Positions 32,116-42,656 of a stretch of 64,000 nt of DNA are shown here, one piece after another. Made by a program: the position numbers and the translations under genes. Under the pieces are notes generated by a model. The model saw nothing but the letters and a program-made list of their open reading frames with translations, ran no database searches and was not told the origin of the DNA. The number at the start of each line of letters is the position of its first letter. Position 1 is the first letter of the stretch. The DNA is from Gigantopelta aegis. Its lineage: Eukaryota > Mollusca > Gastropoda > Neomphalida > Peltospiridae. The stretch covers positions 19,748,758 to 19,812,757 of the forward strand of contig NC_054703.1 in the NCBI RefSeq assembly GCF_016097555.1, read 5' to 3'.

Positions 32116-32494
32116 GGGCCCAATTTCACAAGCCTAGTTTTGCACGTAAACGTACATCGACCAAACCACAATTCTTATTATTGTTAAAAGTATAATAAAT
32201 ATAGTTAGAAGTATACATTTTAAATTTTCGTTTGTAATTAAAATTATCTAAAGTAATAATGTAATTTTCTGCATGAAATAGACGGTAAACATATGACCGG
32301 TATACAGGGCCGTAGCTAGCGGAAAAATCCGGAAAACATTATAGAAACTTAAACAAAATTCTCTTCTTAACCGGTTAAGGAGTTTTAGACTATTAACTAC
32401 TCAGATGCCACCCAAAACAAAAAATCCTAGCTACGGCCCTGGTATAACTGCTAATCGCAGACGTAAATTTACGATGTTTTGTGAAATTGGCCCC
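32116..32494. mobile_element. MITE with GGGCCCAATTTCACAA ends
   Basis: GGGCCCAATTTCACAA (32116-32131) and TTGTGAAATTGGCCCC (32479-32494) are inverted repeats. A second MITE (32305-32441) is nested inside. Confidence 0.8.
32305..32441. mobile_element. Nested 137-bp MITE, CAGGGCCGTAGCTAG ends
   Basis: CAGGGCCGTAGCTAG and CTAGCTACGGCCCTG are perfect inverted ends. GTATA flanks both sides (32300-32304, 32442-32446) as a likely 5-bp target duplication. Confidence 0.85.
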
Positions 32495-32730
32495 AGGCAC
32501 GACGGAGTAGCCCCCCAATAATTCTGAATCAACAATATTATTGGTAGTAAATCACAAGGCAGCGATGAATTTTACTTGTAGAATGCAGAAAATTGCATTT
32601 TAGGACATCTAGTTTTCAAACCTTTACGGGGGACCATACCCGAAACCCTAGATATTTTGCTTTGCACCAGCGATCTGTCAGCCCCCCCCCCCCACCCACC
32701 CCCCACGTCTACTTGCTTCCGCCGTGCCTG
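32494..32730 (-). mobile_element. Family K MITE, full copy
   Basis: CAGGCACGACGGAG and CTTCCGCCGTGCCTG enclose the inverted K body. It directly abuts the preceding MITE. Confidence 0.8.
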
Positions 32731-33530
32731 CTTATATGTCTTAAACGCTTCTTCAGGGTGTGTGTGTGGGGTGGGGGGGTCTTGTCTTTCTGCATAGGCA
32801 AGTATGACATATATCCAAAAAAATATTACAAATTTGTTTTTAGGTTTAATAAAAAAAATAAAAAATAGTCAAACGCTGTACCATTATGCACGGCTAACTA
32901 TATTTCGTTAGGTAGGTTTGGTCAGACATATTTGACACGTGTAGTATTAGAGGAAACCCGCTATATTTTCCAGTCGACTGTTTGGGGCAAAAAAAAATCT
33001 ACTTACAATATGATTAAAGTTGGTAGAAGGAAAGGAAACTCTTTTTGCGTGCCCATATCCCGAAGGTTCAGGCACGCCCACCCAGGACTTTAGTCTCTAG
33101 TATCGCCAGTGGCCAATTCCAGGGCAGGTCGGAGTTGGTGAATGATTTCCTTTTACATTAAACAAATATATATATACAAATATATATACACATTGAACAT
33201 AGGTCAGGTCAGGTTATAGGGCTTGACGTGCATATTCAGAGAAAGCTGTTGTAGCGCACGCCTGTTATGGATGCAAGTGGCGGCTTACGCCGGCTCCTTC
33301 GTCCAGGACAGGAAAGTTTGAACATAACGGACCGTGAGGTATAAGTACACCACCTCACTGAATTGCATATTTTCTAAAGTTATAATTTTCTTTAGCTGTT
33401 AACTGAAGAGGAATTAGAAAAAACACACGGCCTTCACAAAAAATGGAGGCTGCATTTGTAATAACCTCCAGTGTGTTTAAGTTAATTTACCACCACTTGT
33501 AAATAATATAACACCTAACGTTTTAGCTCC
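32731..33530. other. Intergenic with repeat E
   Basis: GT/G-rich sequence lies at 32757-32780. Interspersed repeat E (GGTCAGGTTATAGGGCTTGA to CCTTCGTCCAGGACAGG) occupies 33202-33313. No gene was found. Confidence 0.5.
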
Positions 33531-33805
33531 GGGTGACATACATTAGCTGGGAGACAAGACCGATTAAATCTCCAATCGCCTCTTGGTGGCGTTCAAAAGC
33601 CCCCGACACGTGTAGGCAACACCTCAACAGGGAAATCCTCCTTTATCTGGGGTCTACGAGGAAATCCCTCGGCTTGATTGGACATATTTTTGTATCTGTC
33701 TGTCAATCAAACCAATCAGCTGCTGGTTTACAATGGCCGCCTGGAAGAAAGGATGAAAACACTGGCCTCAGCACACAGCTCTCTACAGAACCCATCCGCG
33801 GTTTA

Positions 33806-33908
33806 ACATAGTTCCACAGGTGATATTATTTTGCAGAAATACAAGATATCAATGTGCAATAGCATCATTTTACGATGTTTGTTGCAACTGTTAATTATTT
33901 AAATATAC
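33806..33908 (+). repeat. Duplicated ~105-bp non-coding block, copy 2
   Basis: This is the partner of 31985-32090. It lies just upstream of the candidate E-protein first exon. Confidence 0.7.
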
Positions 33909-33959
33909 AAAGTCCACCGTATCGCTTCTGTCAAGATCGGAAATCAATTGAAAGATCCC

Positions 33960-34181
33960 GCGGATGGATATTTAAATGTCTGTAAAGCGGCCGGCGTCAT
34001 CACAAAGAGGATAGGACTATGTCAGAAAGTGTTTTTTAAGGTGCAAGGACCTACGTAAGAATACGTCAAAAACACTGGGAAATTTACCGATAGACGCACG
34101 GACTGACGGACTTTTCTGAGTGATGCAAAATCCTGACCGGGGCGCGGGCGATCAGCACCATTGGGACCGTATTCCAGGAAG
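33960..34181 (+). promoter_or_regulatory. Candidate promoter and first exon of the E-protein gene
   Basis: This is a CpG-richer stretch with a TATTTAAA box at about 33970. It ends in CCAGGAAG|GTAAGA at 34181/34182. An ATG at 34123 is preceded by an in-frame TGA. From it 19 codons plus two bases run to the donor, which matches the phase needed by the exon at 41663. The exon may instead be untranslated, with initiation in exon 2. Confidence 0.5.
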
Positions 34182-37100
34182 GTAAGAGGGAACGTGCTCT
34201 CCCGTCGCCATTTTGGCCCGTTTCTTTCGATCCATTGTATCCGAAATTCGCCACATCCAGCGATCTGCCAGCTCCGTCGTCGCCGTATTTCCTACCGAGC
34301 GGTCAGTTTCCAATGCGCGCGCGTCAATGTCACGACGTTGTCAAAGTTTGCACGTGCATTGCGTACTGACAAACGTAATAACGTAACATTTGTCTTGGCA
34401 TTCGATTCCTTTTATTTTTACTTTTCTATAAAAAAAATTCCAACTCTTTAACTTAAGCATCCAACTATGTTATTGTTTTGCCATATTATATAACCAGTGG
34501 CGTTGTAAACAATTCTATACATGTCGACAGTCCGTAATGAGAGAGACAATACAACGTGTGCATGGCTACACCTGCATTTTCCAACTGTTGCCTTTCTTGG
34601 TTTAATGATATCTGTTTCCAAGCTGCAGATTTCAGCTGTGCGTGCCACCTGGTTTGCCATCTGGCGTAGTTCACTGGTCCCCATCATACAATTCACAATA
34701 GCATTGCTGGCTTACAGACTAGTTACTAGCATAATACATAATTAACACCTAGTATCAAAATAAACACAGGGTTTATGACAACAATTGGGAGGTTTCCAGG
34801 AACGTTTTTTTTTAAAATTTTGGTTATCTGCATCATACAATTCACAAGAGCATTGCTGGGCTATCTCTGGCACTTGCCAAATTCACCAATTGCAAATTTT
34901 GAAAGTAGTTGGCAAATTTTATTTTAATTTGGTGAAATAATTTCATATAATAAGCAATTTTTGTAAAAAAAAAAGTAACTGTCAATTTTTAAAGTTTAAT
35001 AGACAATTTGGTGAAATGTTTTGCTCCCGCAGGGCCCCAGAGCTAGCCCTGCAATGCTGGCTTACAAGCTAGTAACATAATACATAATTAACACCTAGTA
35101 TCAAAATAAACAGGGTTTACGAAAAGATTAGGACATTTCAAGGAACATTTTATTTTTAAAATTTTGATTATATGCAGTTGTAAATAGATTAGCAATAAGT
35201 CAATGACAATTGAACATACAGTGGCGTAGGAAGGTTCCAAAAGGTGGGGGTGGGGGCACACAAACATTCTCTGGTTAGAAAGATCTATAGAGGTTAGTGT
35301 ACACTGTACATGCTGGACCAGTGGGGGTTCGACTGTTCTCTGGTTAGAAGGACCTGGTTAGAAAGATCTATAGAGGTTAGTGTACACTGTACATGCTGGA
35401 CCAGTGGGGGTTCAACTGTTCTCTGGTTAGGAAGACCTAAAGTGGTTAGTGTACATTGTACAGGCTGGACCAGTGGGGGTTCGACTGTTCTCTGGTTAGG
35501 AAGACCTAAAGCGGTCAGTGTACATTGTACAGGCTGGACCAGTGGGGGTTCGACTGTTCTCTGGTTAGGAAGACCTAAAGTGGTCAGTGTACATTGTACA
35601 GGCTGGACCAGTGGGGGTTCGACTGTTCTCTGGTTAGGAAGACCTAAAGCGGTCAGTGTACATTGTACAGGCTGGACCAGTGGGGGTTCGACTGTTCTCT
35701 GGTTAGGAAGACCTAAAGCGGTCAGTGTACATTGTACAGGCTGGACCAGTGGGGGTTCGAATGTTCTCTGGTTAGGAAGACCTAAAGCTGTTAGTGTACA
35801 TTGTACAGGCTGGACCAGTGGGGGTTCGACAGTTCTCTGGTTAGGAAGACCTAAAGCGGTCAGTGTACATTGTACAGGCTGGACCAGTGGGGGTTCGACT
35901 GTTCTCTGGTTAGGAAGACCTAAAGCGGTCAGTGTACACTGTACATGCTGGACCAGTGGGGGTTCGACTGTTCTCTGGTTAGGAAGACCTAAAGTGGTTA
36001 GTGTACATCGTACAGAGTGGACCAGTGGGGTTTCGACTGTTCTCTGGTTAGGAAGACCTAAAGTGGTTAGTGTACATTGTACAGGCTGGATCAGTGGGGG
36101 TTCGACTGTTCTCTGGTTAGGAAGACCTAAAGTGGTTAGTGTACATTGTACAGGCTGGATCAGTGGGGGTTCGACTGTTCTCTGGTTAGGAAGACCTAAA
36201 GCTGTTAGTGTACATTGTACCTTTTTGTTAATTGTATTATGTACAAACATTAGACAACCTGGTACATTGTTTTAACTTGTAATCATTTGACTACAAACTT
36301 TTAAGTACATGTGTGCAACTTGTAAAATATATGTACTCACATGTGCTTAATGATTTTAACATAGTACAACATTATTATTATTATTATAGTGAATACATTT
36401 GTGTTCAGGTGTAATCCTAATACAAGACAAAAGTGCCATACTTTGCTATTACATTTACCTGTAACTACAGATTCAACAGTAATGCACATAATCTTTTAAT
36501 TTTTAAACTGCTAAATTTATAATGTGCTGCCACTTAGTATAAACAGTGGTTTTCTTGAGAATCTTTGTATGGTAGAATGGAAATTGCACAAAAGTATCTA
36601 TGCTATGGTACTTTAGCTTCCAGTTTTAGCCAATCACCTGTACATGTTGTATAGAGATGGGTATTCAGTGGTGGATCCAGAAAATATCTATGCTATGGTA
36701 GTTTAGCTTCCAGTTTTAGCCAATCACCTGTACGTGTTGTATAGAGCTGTACGTGTTGTACGTGTTGTATAGAGATGTACGTATTGTATAGAGCTGTACG
36801 TGTTGTATAGAGCTGTACGTGTTGTATAGAGATGAGTATTCAGTGCTGGATCCAGAAAATCCATTTAGAGAAGCCCCCAGTGACATCAGGCAGAATGTCA
36901 GTGGAACTTTTGGGGAGGTTTGGAGGGGATCATGAAAAAAAAGAAAATTTTAATATATAATAAAATTATAACTGTTGCAAAATGTGGGGGGCTGCCACAC
37001 ACACACCGATCCGCCTCTGGTATTGCCAAAATTCGCTTATTGCTATACAGGAACCAGAATTGCGATATGTACCACCTTATTGCAAAGATCTTTTCTCAAT

Positions 37101-40100
37101 TATTGGAATTTATGAAGTGCTCTAATTTCATACATGTGTACATGTTATATAACTGGAAATAAAATGATACACCAGTTAATCAAGATTCGTTCTGAACAAT
37201 TGAAGGTGTTTTTTGTTTAAAAACATAATGCATGTGCACTAACACACAAAATATACCGGAACGCTAGACAAATATTGTCATACATGTTGTTTAAAATTTA
37301 TATTGTGGTATACCGGTTACACGGAGGGTGGGATGTAGCTCAGTGGTATAGTGCTCGCTGGATGCGCTGTCGGTCTGGGATCGATCCCCATCAGTGGGCC
37401 CATTGAGCTATTTCTTGTTCCAGCCAGTGCACCATGACTGGTATATTAAGGGCTGTGGTATGTACTACCCTGTCTGTGGGATGGTGCATATAAAAGATCC
37501 CTTGCTGCTAATCAAAAAGAGTAACCCATGAAGTGGCAACAGCCGGTTTCATCCCAATATCTGTGTGGTTCATAACCATTTGTTATGTCTGATGCCACAT
37601 AACTGTCAATAAAATGTGTTCGAGTGTGCCATTAAATAAAACATTCTCTTCCTTTGTTCCGGTTACACCGCACATCTCTAGTCACCTGCATGCATGCCCA
37701 GGTGACTACAGTAAATGATAACTGTTAAATATTCTATGTTGTGGTCACATGATGGTCACATGATCATCACTGCTTGAAATGAAGGGAATGTTTCTTTAAT
37801 GACATCGCAGCGCATTTTAAAACTGAATTTTCCAAAGTTCGATGTTGTGGTCAGACTCATTGACCCATGACCACAGGGATGAGATTGTCATTTCCACTCT
37901 TATGATTGTGTCCACTGACCCATGACAGTTCAAACAGGTGTGTGAAGTTCATTCAAGTACGTGGCTACCTTAACGAGCTCCATGTATTGTTAGACACATA
38001 CTTTACCTTTGTGGGCAGTCAAAGACTGTCCGAGTGTCCTGCCATTGTTCAGATTGTTCGGACTAACAAAGTCTTTGTAAGATGTAACAAGTAAAATTAC
38101 ACATTGAATACACTTTCTTGTTTACAATATCAGCAGTTGTATATTCACAACCCACGGGTGTAGGAAGGGACCAGAAAGTGGGGGGGGGGGGGGGGAGACA
38201 CATACACACACATATATATATATATATATAAATACATGTATGCAGAAATATTTAAAATCCATCGCTGCTGCTACAAAGTGGGGGCACTTGTCCCCTATCC
38301 CCCCCCCCCCCCCCCCGCTTCCTATATACGTCCTGCCAGTCTCAGTGGTGTCATGGTTAAGCCATCGGACATAATGCCTTGTGGTAGGTACAGGGTTCGC
38401 AGCCCGGTACTGGCTCCCACCCAGAGCGAGTTTTAACGACTCAGTGGGTAAGACCATGACACCCTTTTCTCTCTCTCACTAACCACTAACAATTAACCCA
38501 CTGTCCTGGACAGACAACCCAGATAGCTGAGGTGTGTGCTCAGGACAGTGTGCTTGAACCTTGATTAAAATTTAAAGTAAAATTACACACTGAATACACC
38601 TTTTTACAGTATTAGCATTTGTGTATTCATTGAGTTTCTCATATTTCTAATGTAGTAAAAACTGGATATTACCTCCAGATATTATATATGTGTGTGTATG
38701 TGTATTTACAAAAAACAATGGTGGGACCTAACCCAGTGATATATAGCACTTACCTGGCTTATATGGCTGGTAATGGTATATCAAAGAACATGGTATGTGC
38801 TATCCTGCCTATGGGATGGTGCATATAAAAGATCCTTTGCTACTGATGGAAAAATATAGCAAGTTTCGTCTCTAAGATTATATGTCAAAATTACCAAATG
38901 TTTGACCTGGAATAGCTGACAGACTTAGCTTACCAGAAACAATTATGAAATTGAAAGAAAATGCTGTGCTGCAATGATAACTTGGTATACCAGATTTTTT
39001 TCAAATTCACTCGAATTTTTTTTTTTTTAAGCAACTAATTCTTATTACATTCTATATTCTTAGAATTAATATCTTTATCACTCATTTCAACCTGAGCTCC
39101 GTTTTGTCTAGTTTTGTGCCATTATCAAGGCCGCGGGCGTGTCTGTTGTCAACAGCTGACCAATGAAAATGTCAAGTAAACTGAAGCCATATATGAACAT
39201 TTTCTTCTTTTCTTTAATACTCGAATAGTTTATGTATTCATTTTAAAGATATTTTAAATATCATAGACTTTTATTCCTACGGGGCAGGCATCGGTTCTGT
39301 GGCGATGTATGCAGTTTTGCCACCACATGGCTCAAACCTAACGAAGGCACCGCCAGCAATTGCCGCCGTTGTTGAGATATAAATAGCCGTAGGTAGAGAG
39401 CATCACCGATGGCACTTTTGTGCCGTCAGTAGAGCTCATCAACAATGGCGAAATGTACACACCTGGTGTACATTATCTGCCAATATTTAACATTTATACA
39501 TTTAAAAGATGTCTACATATAACAAGATAGCCTTTTAGTCAGGTTTATTTGCTGCAAATGTCACTTTAAAAAAGAATTGCAATAGGCAGGCTCAAAATTG
39601 CCATCGGTGGACTGTTTTACCCTTGGTAAATCTTTTAAAAATTGCTGTGTGAGACAAATTCTTAAGTTCTAAGCCCTGCCACCGTGGGTGAAAGCATGAA
39701 TATATAACAGAAGAACGCTACGATCATACAAAAAGAAAAAAACCCGAACCGACAATTGTCTTCTGTCCATTGGCTTTCACATGCTACATTTGACTAAATA
39801 ATATTTGACCACCACTAATCAATTATAAGACACACCCATGACATTAATAACTAATCTATTATATGACACATCCATGACAATAATACACCTACCCATATTA
39901 TTTTATTCAACTAAGTTAAATAATAATGTTTTTTTTTCTTCTATACACTGGCTCCCCAAAAGTGTTACTGTAATAGTAATGTGAGCGTAATGCAAAACGG
40001 CAGCAAGTCTTTATGTAGGCAGCAGATGTTTCATCACTGAATCAGTTCGCCACAAATCAGTTCGACCCCACTACATGCATATGATGAAATAGTGCATATG

Positions 40101-41750
40101 TGGCAGTGTACCTACATAAAAATAACTAAATGAATCAAATGCTGTTGGGCTATTTTCCGTTCTAGACAGTGCACCACAACTGGTATAACAAAAACTAAAT
40201 GAATCAAATGCTGTTGGGCTATTTTCCGTTCTAGACAGTGCACCACAACTGGTATAACAAAAACTAAATGAATCAAATGCTGTTGGGCTATTTTCCGTTC
40301 TAGACAGTGCACCACAACTGGTATAACAAAAACTAAATGAATCAAATGCTGTTGGGCTATTTTCCGTTCTAGACAGTGCACCACAACTGGTATAACAAAA
40401 ACTAAATGAATCAAATGCTGTTGGGCTATTTTCTGTTCTAGACAGTGCACCACAACTGGTATAACAAAAACTAAATGAATCAAATGCTGTTGGGCTATTT
40501 TCCGTTCTAGACAGTGCACCACAACTGGTATAACAAAAACTAAATGAATCAAATGCTGTTGGGCTATTTTCCGTTCTAGACAGTGCACCACAACTGGTAT
40601 AACAAAAACTAAATGAATCAAATGCTGTTGGGCTATTTTCCGTTCTAGACAGTGCACCACAACTGGTATAACAAAAACTAAATGAATCAAATGCTGTTGG
40701 GCTATTTTCCGTTCTAGACAGTGCACTTTTTTTGTTTTTTTTTGGTTGTATTGTTTTTGTTTTGGTTTTTTGATTGTGTTCACAACTGGTATAACAAAAA
40801 CTAAATGAATCAAATGCTGTTGGGCTATTTTCCGTTCTAGACAGTGCACCACAACTGGTATAACAAAAACTAAATGAATCCAATGCTGTTGGGCTATTTT
40901 CCGTTCTAGACAGTGCACCACAACTGGTATAACAAAAACTAAATGAATCCAATGCTGTTGGGCTATTTTCCGTTCTAGACAGTGCTCCACAACTGGTATA
41001 ACAAAAACTAAATGAATCAAATGCTGTTGGGCTATTTTCCGTTCTAGACAGTGCACCACAACTGGTATAACAAAAACTAAATGAATCAAATGCTGTTGGG
41101 CTATTTTCCGTTCTAGACAGTGCACCACAACTGGTATAACAAAAACTAAATGAATCAAATGCTGTTGGGCTATTTTCCGTTCTAGACAGTGCTCCACAAC
41201 TGGTATAACAAAAACTGTGCTATGTGCTATCCTGTGGGATGGTGCATATAAAAGATCTTTTGCTGCTAAGAAAACTTTTAATGGGTTTCCTCTCTAAGAC
41301 TACATGTATGTCAGAATTACCAAATGTTTGACATCCAATAGCCATTGGAGGCAGATTATAGCTCGGGGTAAAGGTCTAGGATCAATCCCCATCGGTGGGC
41401 CCATTGAGCGATTTCTCGTTCCAGCCAGTGGACCACGACTGGTATATCAAAGGCTGTGATATGTGCTATCCTGTCTGTGGGATGGTGCACATAAAAGATC
41501 CCTTGCTACTAATGCAAAAATGTATCTTGTTCTTTCTCTAAGATTTATATAATTTGTATGCTGGTTATGCTGCATATACTTGTATATCGGTTTCTACAAG
41601 TAAAACCAGTAAAATTTGATGTTGATTTTTAACATGAATTACAAATGAGTTTTCTTTTCCAGTCGCTCGGGGCAGGTCCATGTTCGGCTGGGCGACAGAA
41701 TGACTGTGCCGACAGACAAGGAACTCAACGATCTTCTCGACTTTAGTGCT
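34123..41750 (+). CDS. E-protein bHLH transcription factor (TCF12/TCF4/daughterless-like), 5' end
   Basis: The exon 41663-41750 (acceptor TTTTCCAG, donor GTGAGT) reads RMTVPTDKELNDLLDFSA. This is the N-terminal AD1 activation motif of E-proteins (vertebrate RM...GTDKELSDLLDFSAMF), and the exon ends after DFSA, which I recall as the vertebrate boundary. E-proteins are nuclear class I bHLH factors that dimerise with tissue-specific bHLH partners at E-boxes; AD1 recruits co-activators through the LDFS helix. A candidate first exon (ATG 34123, donor 34181) joins in phase and would add a novel N terminus, MQNPDRGAGDQHHW and on. No further exon is found downstream, so the bHLH domain lies beyond 64000. 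Confidence 0.8.
34702..35180 (+). repeat. Direct duplication flanking a MITE
   Basis: GCTGGCTTACA-CTAGT...TAATACATAATTAACACCTA through TTTTAAAATTTTG occurs at 34706-34830 and 35057-35170. Between them is the MITE at 34857-35053, flanked by CATTGCTGG and CAATGCTGG. Confidence 0.7.
34857..35053. mobile_element. MITE with GGGCTA-CTCTGG ends
   Basis: GGGCTATCTCTGG and CCAGAGCTAGCCC are inverted ends. The interior (CTTGCCAAATTCACCAATTG, AATTTGGTGAAATAATTTCA) recurs inverted at 42462-42656. Confidence 0.7.
35223..35270 (+). mobile_element. Family H left-end fragment
   Basis: GGCGTAGGAAGGTTCCAAAA then GGTGGGGGTGGGGGCACAC. The 69-bp array starts immediately after it. Confidence 0.55.
35275..36235 (+). 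repeat. 69-bp minisatellite, about 13 copies
   Basis: The unit contains TGTACATTGTACAGGCTGGA, CCAGTGGGGGTTCGACTGTT and GGTTAGGAAGACCTAAAG. The spacing of CTGGACC is 69 bp after a first enlarged 83-bp step. Because 69 is divisible by three, frames of more than 315 codons are open on both strands; these have no protein character and are artefacts. Variants (GC/GT after AAA; C/T at several sites) alternate along the array. Confidence 0.93.
36236..36580. other. Intronic AT-rich sequence
   Basis: A short ATT trinucleotide run lies at 36372-36387. Nothing else is seen. Confidence 0.4.
36590..36840 (+). repeat. 91-bp duplication and 19-bp GTACGTGTTGTATAGAGCT array
   Basis: ATCTATGCTATGGTA-TTTAGCTTCC to CCAGAAAAT is doubled (36596, 36687). 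About five imperfect 19-bp units follow at 36732-36832. Confidence 0.75.
36841..37020 (+). mobile_element. MITE with CAGTGCTGGATCCAG / GATCCGCCTCTGG ends
   Basis: A 180-bp relative of the element at 5784-6247. A left-end scrap (CAGTGGTGGATCCAGAAAAT) also occurs at 36668. Confidence 0.55.
37323..37658 (+). repeat. SINE, head A / tail 1, 10-bp target duplication
   Basis: GGGTGGGATGTAGCTCAGTG, GGGATCGATCCCCATCAGTG, the body and tail 1. CCGGTTACAC flanks it at 37313-37322 and 37659-37668. Confidence 0.88.
37669..38155. other. Intronic unique sequence
   Basis: It has short local repeats (GGTCACATGATGGTCACATGATCA, 37742-37766). No gene is seen. Confidence 0.4.
38156..38329 (-). mobile_element. 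Family H MITE, (CA)n(TA)n core
   Basis: GGGTGTAGGAAGGGACCAGA and CCGCTTCCTATATACG form the ends. G17 and C18 runs, a TATATA core and ATCCATCGCTGCTGCTACAA (inverted relative to 24883) lie inside. Confidence 0.7.
38335..38570 (+). repeat. SINE, head D family
   Basis: CAGTCTCAGTGGTGTCATGG, GGGTTCGCAGCCCGGTACTG and TGTCCTGGACAGACAACCCA to TGCTTGAACCTTGATTAAAA. Confidence 0.85.
38718..38925 (+). repeat. SINE, head A / tail 2, worn
   Basis: GGTGGGACCTAACCCAGTGA, then a body with most of the B-box region deleted (GGTATGTGCTATCCTGCCTA) and TCAAAATTACCAAATGTTTG. Confidence 0.75.
38926..40100. other. Intronic stretch with a dispersed AT-rich repeat
   Basis: 39715-39900 (CGATCATACAAAAAGAAAAA, CACATGCTACATTTGACTAA, ACCCATGACATTAATA) resembles 46235-46380. 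39250-39700 is unique, with CpG-richer CGCCAGCAATTGCCGCCGTT. No gene was found. Confidence 0.45.
40125..41210 (+). repeat. 69-bp minisatellite grown inside a SINE, about 15 copies
   Basis: Each unit is AAAAACTAAATGAATCAAAT then GCTGTTGGGCTATTTTCCGT, TCTAGACAGTGCACCACAAC and TGGTATAAC. The part from GGGCTATTT to GGTATAAC is the head A SINE body. The last unit runs straight into the rest of the SINE (CTGTGCTATGTGCTATCC, CATATAAAAGATC). Units are nearly identical. A 54-bp T/G-rich insert (40728-40781) replaces part of one unit. Long minus-strand frames exist only because 69 is a multiple of three. Confidence 0.95.
41211..41346 (+). repeat. SINE 3' part downstream of the minisatellite
   Basis: TGTGCTATGTGCTATCCTGT, ATATAAAAGATCTTTTGCTG and tail 2 (ACCAAATGTTTGACATCCAA). 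It is continuous with the last 69-bp unit. Confidence 0.85.
41347..41550 (+). repeat. SINE, head A, 3' truncated
   Basis: AGATTATAGCTCGGGGTAAA, GGATCAATCCCCATCGGTGG and the body to TCCCTTGCTACTAATGCAAA. It lies just upstream of the E-protein exon. Confidence 0.8.
41663..41750 (+). CDS. E-protein exon encoding AD1 (LDFS motif)
   Basis: 88 nt in one open frame with conserved PTDKELNDLLDFSA. An internal ATG at 41700 could start translation if the upstream exon is non-coding. Confidence 0.92.
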
Positions 41751-42461
41751 GTGAGTACTCACATAAACTTTAACCCTTTTTCAGATGATAATACCCATAG
41801 ATGACTGCTTCACTGCTGCTTGACAGTGATAGGCAGCTGGCAGGTGTGAGCAGCGGGTAGGGTTTTTGGGGGGAGGAGCCGAACATTCCACTCCATCCCC
41901 CACTCCCAGCTCAAGCAAATTTTCTTTTTTTTCTCTAAATACATTTTCTCTGGGGGAGCATGTATTTAAACCCACTCTGTAGGATTTGATCACCACAGAG
42001 TAAACACACCTCCCCCCCCCCCCCCGATAATATGCAAACATATCTGGACAGCCCATGCATTTAGCATGATTTACACAGCTAGCTTATACACTTGTAAGAG
42101 TTATATCCCTTCGCATAAATCTTTTGTAATAAAGATTAGTATATGCAGTGAAAAGTAGTCTTCTTTCCTTTTCACACGGTGAGTTAACTAAAATATATCA
42201 TTACGTCCTGTAAAGATCTGTCTGCTTTGTTCAACAGCTATATAATGAATTAAAAGATGGTGAACGGTCTTGACAGTATTTCAAGAATTCATTTCAGGCC
42301 TGTGAAAAGTGAGCGAAGTATTGTTTTGTTCACGCAAAGTCTAGTTTTGCATAACCCATTTTTGTTCTCATTTGGTCAGTTTTAGCTTTAATAAATATCT
42401 ATTATTTTTTATTTCATATTATTATAATGAAACTGATCGGTGTGACATTAAATATTACCAG
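41751..42461. other. Intronic, with C-run
   Basis: A C17 run lies at 42008-42024 (on a CTCC background). No further feature is seen. Confidence 0.4.
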
Positions 42462-42656
42462 GGCTAGCTTTGGGTGAGCAAAAGAATTTACCAAATTGTC
42501 TATTAAAACTTCAAAAATAGCAGAAATTATCAGTTATTTTCTAAAAAAAATGTCAATTATTATATGAAATTATTTCGCCAAACTAAAATAAAATTCATCA
42601 ATTGCTTTCAAAATTCACAATTGGCGAATTTGGCAAGTGCCAGATCTAGTCCTAAT
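42462..42656. mobile_element. MITE, inverted partner of 34857
   Basis: CCAGGGCTAGCTTTGGGTGA and AGTGCCAGATCTAGTCCT are the ends. The interior matches the 34857 copy in reverse orientation. Confidence 0.7.

Larger units (their letters stand above)
34182..41662 (+). other. Putative first intron of the E-protein gene
   Basis: About 7.5 kb filled by two 69-bp minisatellites, MITEs and SINEs listed separately. Its extent depends on the candidate first exon. Confidence 0.45.

Noticed and set aside
33533-33811. A 92-codon frame upstream of the E-protein exon
   Set aside because: No recognisable domain, overlaps the presumed promoter region, and composition fits chance.
35294-36275. Reading frames of about 320 codons on both strands
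   Set aside because: They are produced by a 69-bp tandem repeat whose length is a multiple of three; both strands are open equally and there is no protein-like character.
40071-41197. Two long repetitive minus-strand reading frames
   Set aside because: They are artefacts of the 69-bp SINE-derived minisatellite, with two frames open at once.
41565-41762. Minus-strand frame over the E-protein exon
   Set aside because: It is the shadow of the AD1 exon, which has splice sites and conservation on the plus strand.
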